Assembly (NCBI GenBank): GCA_002323775.1
Contig: DCPV01000173.1
Location: forward strand, 1-11,301
Direction: 5' to 3'
DNA length: 11,301 nucleotides
DNA from: Firmicutes bacterium UBA1535
GTDB taxonomy: Bacteria > Bacillota > Clostridia > Tissierellales > Sedimentibacteraceae
Positions 7,471-11,301 of this stretch are shown piece after piece. Under the pieces are notes generated by a model, which worked only from the letters and a program-made list of their open reading frames with translations, had not been told where the DNA came from and did no database searches. Every line of letters starts with the position of its first letter. The first letter of the stretch is position 1. The position numbers were made by a program, and so were the translations under genes.

Positions 7471-8838
7471 TCAATTCTTCAATATTCTCTCATAAGCTAT
7501 TGACTTTTTAATAAAGTTTTCTGCAAATTTTAGATTTCCCATAAAATGGATATGCGGATATCCTGCAAATTTTGTTTCATCTGCTATTATTGCTTTCCAA
7601 TTTTTTTGGGATTCTGGCTTCTTTGCAACAAAACTTTCTCCTGTATTTGTTGAATCACTGTAATGAAACTCGTGTCCGTTGATTGAATCTCCCATATCAC
7701 ACATAAGGTTATTATTTTGACTTGTAAGAGTCACGTATCCAAAACGTGTCAGCGAGCTTGTCATGTGACTTGCTCCTTTAACAGCTCCTACTAAATTATA
7801 CTCTTTAGTTTCTCCCTCAAAAGCATCCATAAGATACATATATCCTCCACATTCCGCAAAGGTTGGCAGCCCTGTAGCTATTTTTTCATTTATATCTTTA
7901 AGCATGGATTTATTGTTACTTAGCTCTTTCATATACAGTTCAGGATAACCCCCACCAATATAGAGTCCCGAAATCCCATTTGGCAGAGCTTTATCATTCA
8001 TGGGACTAAACTCAATCAGCTCTGCTCCCATATCTTTTAGCACATCCAAGCTATCTTGATAATAGAAGCAAAATGACTTGTCTTTTGCTATTGCTATTTT
8101 TGTTTTTCCTATATAATTAATTTTTAGCTCGTAATATTCTATATCGCTGTTGCTGTTTGCTAGGTTTAAAAGTCCGTCTATGTCAATTGTTTCAAGAGCC
8201 TGTTTTCCTAGCTCCAAAACTATTTCTTCAAGTCTTCCTATCTCCTGTGCTGTTACCAAGCCAAGATGTCTGCTTTCTAATTTACAATTTTCAAGATACG
8301 GTATATAACCATATACTTTTACATCGGTATTGCTTTCAATTACATTTTTATAATAATCATACATTCCCTTTGAAACACTATTTAAAATAACGCCTCTGAT
8401 ATTACTTTTAGGTCTAAAGTTTTTAAATCCCTCTACTATTGCAGCTGCTGAAGCTGCCATACCTGATGGCTTAATCACCAATACCACGGGACAGTTAAGT
8501 AGCTTAGATAACTCATAGGAACTGCAAGATATTCCTAAGCCGATACCATCATAGTAGCCCATAACTCCCTCAATAATTGAAATATCTGAATTTATAGCAT
8601 TCTTAGATAAAAGATATCTGCAATTATTTTCACCAAGCATAAATTTATCTAGGTTTCTCGATTGCACCTTAATTACTTCCGAATGAAACATAGGGTCTAT
8701 GTAATCAGGACCTGACTTAAATGCCGATACTTTCAATTCTTTCATGGAAAATGCTTTAAGCAGTGCTGTTGTTACTGTAGTTTTGCCACTATTGCTGCTT
8801 ATAGCTGAAATCATAATTTTAGGTATACTAGCTATCAT
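7471..8838 (-). CDS. cbiA: Cobyrinic acid a,c-diamide synthase, glutamine-hydrolysing (CbiA)
   Basis: Amidates the a and c acetate side chains of cobyrinic acid with ATP and glutamine. From the ATG at 8838 the protein has 455 residues, the usual size. The N-terminal ATPase domain has MISAISSNSGKTT with the P-loop at about 15-21, then KSGPDYIDPMFH (41-52) and IIEGVMGYYDG (88-98). The C-terminal amidotransferase domain has GLYIGGGYPELY (291-302), the nucleophile C330 in FAECGGYMYL, and GHEFHYS (388-394). The open frame extends upstream through two GTG codons (8856 and 8850), but neither has a convincing binding site and the family normally starts a few residues before the P-loop strand, so the ATG is preferred. 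With that start it overlaps the cbiET end by 11 bases. Its stop is followed by the 127-base gap before cbiP. It is a paralogue of cbiP, but the order of motifs clearly separates them. Confidence 0.96.
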   Translation of the reverse strand: MIASIPKIMISAISSNSGKTTVTTALLKAFSMKELKVSAFKSGPDYIDPMFHSEVIKVQSRNLDKFMLGENNCRYLLSKNAINSDISIIEGVMGYYDGIGLGISCSSYELSKLLNCPVVLVIKPSGMAASAAAIVEGFKNFRPKSNIRGVILNSVSKGMYDYYKNVIESNTDVKVYGYIPYLENCKLESRHLGLVTAQEIGRLEEIVLELGKQALETIDIDGLLNLANSNSDIEYYELKINYIGKTKIAIAKDKSFCFYYQDSLDVLKDMGAELIEFSPMNDKALPNGISGLYIGGGYPELYMKELSNNKSMLKDINEKIATGLPTFAECGGYMYLMDAFEGETKEYNLVGAVKGASHMTSSLTRFGYVTLTSQNNNLMCDMGDSINGHEFHYSDSTNTGESFVAKKPESQKNWKAIIADETKFAGYPHIHFMGNLKFAENFIKKSIAYERILKN

Positions 8839-10072
8839 ATCTATTTCCACTTCCACTTATTATATAAATTGGATTTTGAGCCATCATCATATGGTATTGC
8901 CCAAGCTCCCTTGCTTTTGCAACTGAAACACACACTATCTCAACATCCTTAAAACCATACTTTTTCATGCACTCCAAAGCCTCATTTAAGCTCTCTAAAG
9001 TTATTGCATTTATAACTACTCTAACAGATGGATTTTTTTCAAGTAGTACTACTATTATTTTCTCCATGTTCCCACTACTGCCTCCTATGAAGCAAGCATC
9101 AGGCGGAGGAAGATTTTCAAGACCCTTTGGTGCATTATTATTTATTACTTCTATATTATAGGTTTTGAATTTCTTTATATTTTCTATTATCAGGTTGCAT
9201 GCTTCTTGATTTTTCTCTATCGCATATAGTGTACCGTCGCTTAATTTAAGTGCTGTTTCAATTGATACAGAGCCTGTTCCTGCCCCTATATCATATACTA
9301 TATAATCATTTTTCAAATGCAGCTTAGCTACAGAAATTGTCCTTACTTCACTTTTAGTCATAGGAGCAGAGCCTGTGATAAATTCCCCATCGCCTATAGC
9401 TCTGTATATATTTTCTTTACTTACAGGCTCATCATTGTGAACAATCATTACAGAAAGTCCAGTGAAGATCATTCCTACAATGTTAGCAGCTATATCCTCA
9501 ACTATTCTCTCATCGTCATAAGATAGATTTTCACCTATACTGACTTTTAGATTACCTAAACCCTTTGATTTTAATATTTCGCATATATTGCTAGGATTCA
9601 TTTCATTATCTGTAAGGATGAACAGTTTTTCATTAAATGCTACATTGGAAATAATATTTAATTTCCTGCCATGTGCACTTACATATTTAATGTTGTCCCA
9701 TGATAAATTTAGTTTTGATGCAAAGTATTGCAATGAGCTTATCGCAGGAATATTTTCAAGCTCAATTTCTGTGCCATTTTCTTGTTTTTCACTATCTCCC
9801 TGTATTAACTCAGTTAGTTTTTTTGAAAGGCTGTAAAAACCTGTATCTCCTGAAACCAAAACTCCAAATATATTATGGCTGCTTTTTTTTATATATTCAT
9901 ATATACTTTTTGAATCACTGCTTGTATAAGTTTCTTTAGCTAAATCAGAGATGCTATCAAGCATTCTTTTTGCTCCAATTAATATACTGCATTTACCTAG
10001 CACATCAACCGCTCTCTTGTGGAGAAAATCTCTGTTTCCTATTCCTATTCCTACAATATAAACTTTTTTCAT
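8828..10072 (-). CDS. cbiET: Fused cobalt-precorrin-7 C5-methyltransferase / precorrin-6B C15-methyltransferase, decarboxylating (CbiE-CbiT)
   Basis: One 414-residue protein combining two enzymes that methylate C5 and C15 and decarboxylate the ring-C acetate, like CobL of the aerobic route. The CbiE half (about 1-205) is a tetrapyrrole methylase: GIGIGN (8-13), VSGDTGFYSL (73-82) and IPAISSLQYFASKL (108-121). The CbiT half (about 215-414) is a Rossmann methyltransferase: APMTKSEVR (236-244), SAM motif DIGAGTGSVSIE (261-272), acidic E286, and PPDACFIGGSSGN (323-335). The chosen ATG (10072) overlaps the cbiJ stop as ATGA and has AAGGA six bases upstream. The frame stays open a further 28 codons, but those residues do not resemble the family and lie inside cbiJ. 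Fusion of the two activities is common in Firmicutes; separate cbiE and cbiT genes are the alternative layout. Confidence 0.96.
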   Translation of the reverse strand: MKKVYIVGIGIGNRDFLHKRAVDVLGKCSILIGAKRMLDSISDLAKETYTSSDSKSIYEYIKKSSHNIFGVLVSGDTGFYSLSKKLTELIQGDSEKQENGTEIELENIPAISSLQYFASKLNLSWDNIKYVSAHGRKLNIISNVAFNEKLFILTDNEMNPSNICEILKSKGLGNLKVSIGENLSYDDERIVEDIAANIVGMIFTGLSVMIVHNDEPVSKENIYRAIGDGEFITGSAPMTKSEVRTISVAKLHLKNDYIVYDIGAGTGSVSIETALKLSDGTLYAIEKNQEACNLIIENIKKFKTYNIEVINNNAPKGLENLPPPDACFIGGSSGNMEKIIVVLLEKNPSVRVVINAITLESLNEALECMKKYGFKDVEIVCVSVAKARELGQYHMMMAQNPIYIISGSGNRYDS

Positions 10073-10824
10073 ATCATATCCTTTTCTAATAAAACTTTTA
10101 TCTCCTCTAGGGTGCATCCTGTCTCTAAAGGTTTTCTTACCACAATGCAGCTGCAATCTGATTTTTCACAAGCTTTTACTTTTTCCTCAAGTCCTCCTGA
10201 TGCTGCGCTTTCCTTTGTTATCAAGGATACCGCATTTATGGACTTTATCATTGCTTCATTTAGCTCAGAGCTAAAAGGCCCTTGCATACAGATTATATTT
10301 TTGTTTGAATATCCCAAATCAATTGCCTTTTTAAGAGAATCCTCCATAGGTAGTATTCTGGGATAAATTCTTTCTTTATAATTATTCACCTGTGTAAATA
10401 ATTCTAAATCTTTACTTCCTGTTGTCAACAGTACCTTTCCGCTTTCTTTATTTAATAAAGTAACTGCTTCCTCCATGCTATCTACATATGTACAACTTTC
10501 ATAATCTCTGCTTTCTCTTACAATTCTAAAATATTTAAGATTGCTATACTCACTTGCTTCTACAATATTTTGTGAGACTATTTTGGCAAATGGGTGTGTT
10601 GCGTCAATAACATGGCTGTAAGCCTTATCTTTAAATAAATTTATCATTTCATCTTTATTCAATCTCTTTTGGAAAACAGAAATATTATCAATTTCTTCAA
10701 CAAACTGTTCAGCATATTCCGTTGCTACATACAAATCTGCTTTTATATGTCTGCCAGACAGAAATTCAGCCAGTAGTCTGCCCTCTGTAGTGCCACCAAA
10801 AATACAAAAATACATTTTATTCAT
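10069..10824 (-). CDS. cbiJ: Cobalt-precorrin-6A reductase (CbiJ)
   Basis: NADH/NADPH-dependent reductase (CbiJ/CobK family) that reduces the macrocycle of cobalt-precorrin-6A to 6B; 251 residues from the chosen start. Motifs: CIFGGTTEGRLLAEFL near the N-terminus (7-22) for nucleotide binding, HVIDATHPFAKIVSQN in the first half, KVLLTTGSKDLELF in the middle, and CMQGPFSSELNEAMI in the last third. All are CbiJ/CobK hallmarks. The ATG at 10824 is chosen because AGGG (10836-10833) sits eight bases upstream. An ATG three codons later has poorer spacing, and the frame open further upstream encodes nothing family-like and lies within cbiF. It overlaps the cbiF end by eight bases and the cbiET start by four, so it is tightly coupled to both neighbours. 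Confidence 0.95.
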   Translation of the reverse strand: MNKMYFCIFGGTTEGRLLAEFLSGRHIKADLYVATEYAEQFVEEIDNISVFQKRLNKDEMINLFKDKAYSHVIDATHPFAKIVSQNIVEASEYSNLKYFRIVRESRDYESCTYVDSMEEAVTLLNKESGKVLLTTGSKDLELFTQVNNYKERIYPRILPMEDSLKKAIDLGYSNKNIICMQGPFSSELNEAMIKSINAVSLITKESAASGGLEEKVKACEKSDCSCIVVRKPLETGCTLEEIKVLLEKDMI

Positions 10825-11301
10825 TGTTTTTACCCTGTCTATATTCGTGTGTGAAAGTAGGATTGTATAGCTCACTTCTTTCATATTTATCTCCAAGAAA
10901 ATTTCCTACCAATATTAGCGCTGTCTTTGTTATATTATTTTCTGTCATGGTTTGATGCAAAGTGTCTATCGTACATCTAAATATTTTTTGTTCAGGCCAA
11001 GTAGCCTTGTACACAACAGCAACAGGAGTAGATGGCTCATAGCCTCCTTCAATTAGCTCTCTTTCCAGCTCTTTTGTAAGACTTGAGCTAAGGAATAAAG
11101 CCATACTTGATTTATGCGACGCAAATGAACGAATACTTTCTCTTTCCGGAGTTTTTGTTCTGCCCTCCATACGAGTTATTATTACAGATTGGCTGACATC
11201 CGGCAGAGTGTACTCTGCTCCCAATGCCGCTGCCGCACCGCAGAACGAGCTGACTCCCGGCACAACTGCATACTCTATATTTTCTCTAGCCAAAATATCT
11301 A
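10817..11301 (-). CDS. cbiF: Cobalt-precorrin-4 C11-methyltransferase (CbiF), C-terminal part
   Basis: SAM-dependent methyltransferase that methylates C11 of cobalt-precorrin-4 to give cobalt-precorrin-5A, the substrate of CbiG. Only the last 160 codons are inside the window; a typical CbiF has about 250 residues, so roughly the first 90, including the SAM-loop GxGPG and the GDP motif, lie beyond base 11301. The visible part begins DILARENIEYAVVPGVSSF and continues with the family blocks AAALGAEYTLPDVSQSVIIT, RMEGRTKTPE and MALFLSSSLTKELERELIEGGY, which are diagnostic of CbiF/CobM. The TTG at 11293 is an internal leucine, not a start. The gene is truncated by the window only; nothing suggests it is damaged. 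It ends TAA at 10817, inside the first codons of cbiJ. Confidence 0.95.
   Translation of the reverse strand, partial: DILARENIEYAVVPGVSSFCGAAAALGAEYTLPDVSQSVIITRMEGRTKTPERESIRSFASHKSSMALFLSSSLTKELERELIEGGYEPSTPVAVVYKATWPEQKIFRCTIDTLHQTMTENNITKTALILVGNFLGDKYERSELYNPTFTHEYRQGKNNE

Noticed and set aside
10073..10156. A 28-codon upstream extension of cbiET
   Set aside because: The extra residues (MQLHCGKKTF...) do not resemble CbiE, lie wholly within cbiJ, and the ATG at 10072 has a good binding site and the canonical MKKVYIVGIG start.
10019..10366. Plus-strand open frame of 115 codons opposite cbiJ and the start of cbiET
   Set aside because: Same reason: it spans two real genes on the other strand and shows no recognisable domain.
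10825..10896. A 24-codon upstream extension of cbiJ
   Set aside because: It overlaps the conserved end of cbiF, encodes nothing like the CbiJ N-terminus, and the ATG at 10824 has properly spaced AGGG.
11291..11293. TTG near the right edge as the start of cbiF
   Set aside because: The frame stays open to the window edge (codons for Asp-Ile precede it) and the protein would lack the SAM-binding N-terminal half. It is an internal leucine of a gene cut by the window.
1..11301. Mobile elements, CRISPR arrays, tRNA or rRNA genes, phage or defence genes
   Set aside because: Nearly all of the window is filled by cobalamin and transporter genes. No transposase-like frame, regularly spaced repeat array or RNA-gene signature was seen in the three short gaps.

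Overview
This window is one continuous, co-directional block of twelve genes, all read on the minus strand. It is an anaerobic (early cobalt insertion) cobalamin biosynthesis operon followed by a FecCD-type ABC importer. The DNA is AT-rich. Ribosome binding sites are strong AGGAG/GGAGG types, one start is TTG, and the binding protein is a lipoprotein. Together with a fused CbiE-CbiT and the Cbi rather than Cob (aerobic) enzyme set, this points to an anaerobic low-GC Firmicute of the Clostridia. I cannot name the genus from the sequence alone.

Layout in transcription order (right to left): cbiF (5' end lost at the window edge, 11301-10817), cbiJ (10824-10069), cbiET fusion (10072-8828), cbiA (8838-7471), a 127-base gap, cbiP (7343-5781), cbiG (5784-4741), cbiC (4711-4088), a 79-base gap holding an inverted repeat, cbiL (4008-3307), cbiH (3310-2597), a 47-base gap, btuF-like lipoprotein (2549-1524), btuC-like permease (1491-490), and a btuD/fepC-like ATPase (490-1, 3' end lost). 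Most junctions are ATGA, TGATG or short overlaps, which implies translational coupling and one long transcript. No rho-independent terminator was seen anywhere. Only three gaps exceed 40 bases.

The enzymes make most of the corrin ring. CbiL methylates C20 of cobalt-factor II, CbiH methylates C17 and contracts the ring, CbiF methylates C11 and CbiG opens the lactone and loses the two-carbon unit. CbiJ reduces the ring, CbiE/CbiT methylate C5 and C15 and decarboxylate, CbiC moves the methyl from C11 to C12, and CbiA and CbiP amidate the side chains to cobyric acid. Not in this window are CbiD (C1 methylation), a cobalt chelatase (CbiK/CbiX), the uroporphyrinogen/precorrin-2 steps, the adenosyltransferase, and the nucleotide-loop genes. 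They may lie upstream of cbiF, beyond the edge. The terminal ABC importer probably brings in corrinoid or a metal chelate.

This is a well-understood pathway and I found no convincing evidence of a new system. The points worth a second look are modest: a heptamer (TGTGCAT) found three times and only in gaps between genes, an imperfect hairpin before cbiL, and an importer whose ATPase motif looks more siderophore-like than B12-like.
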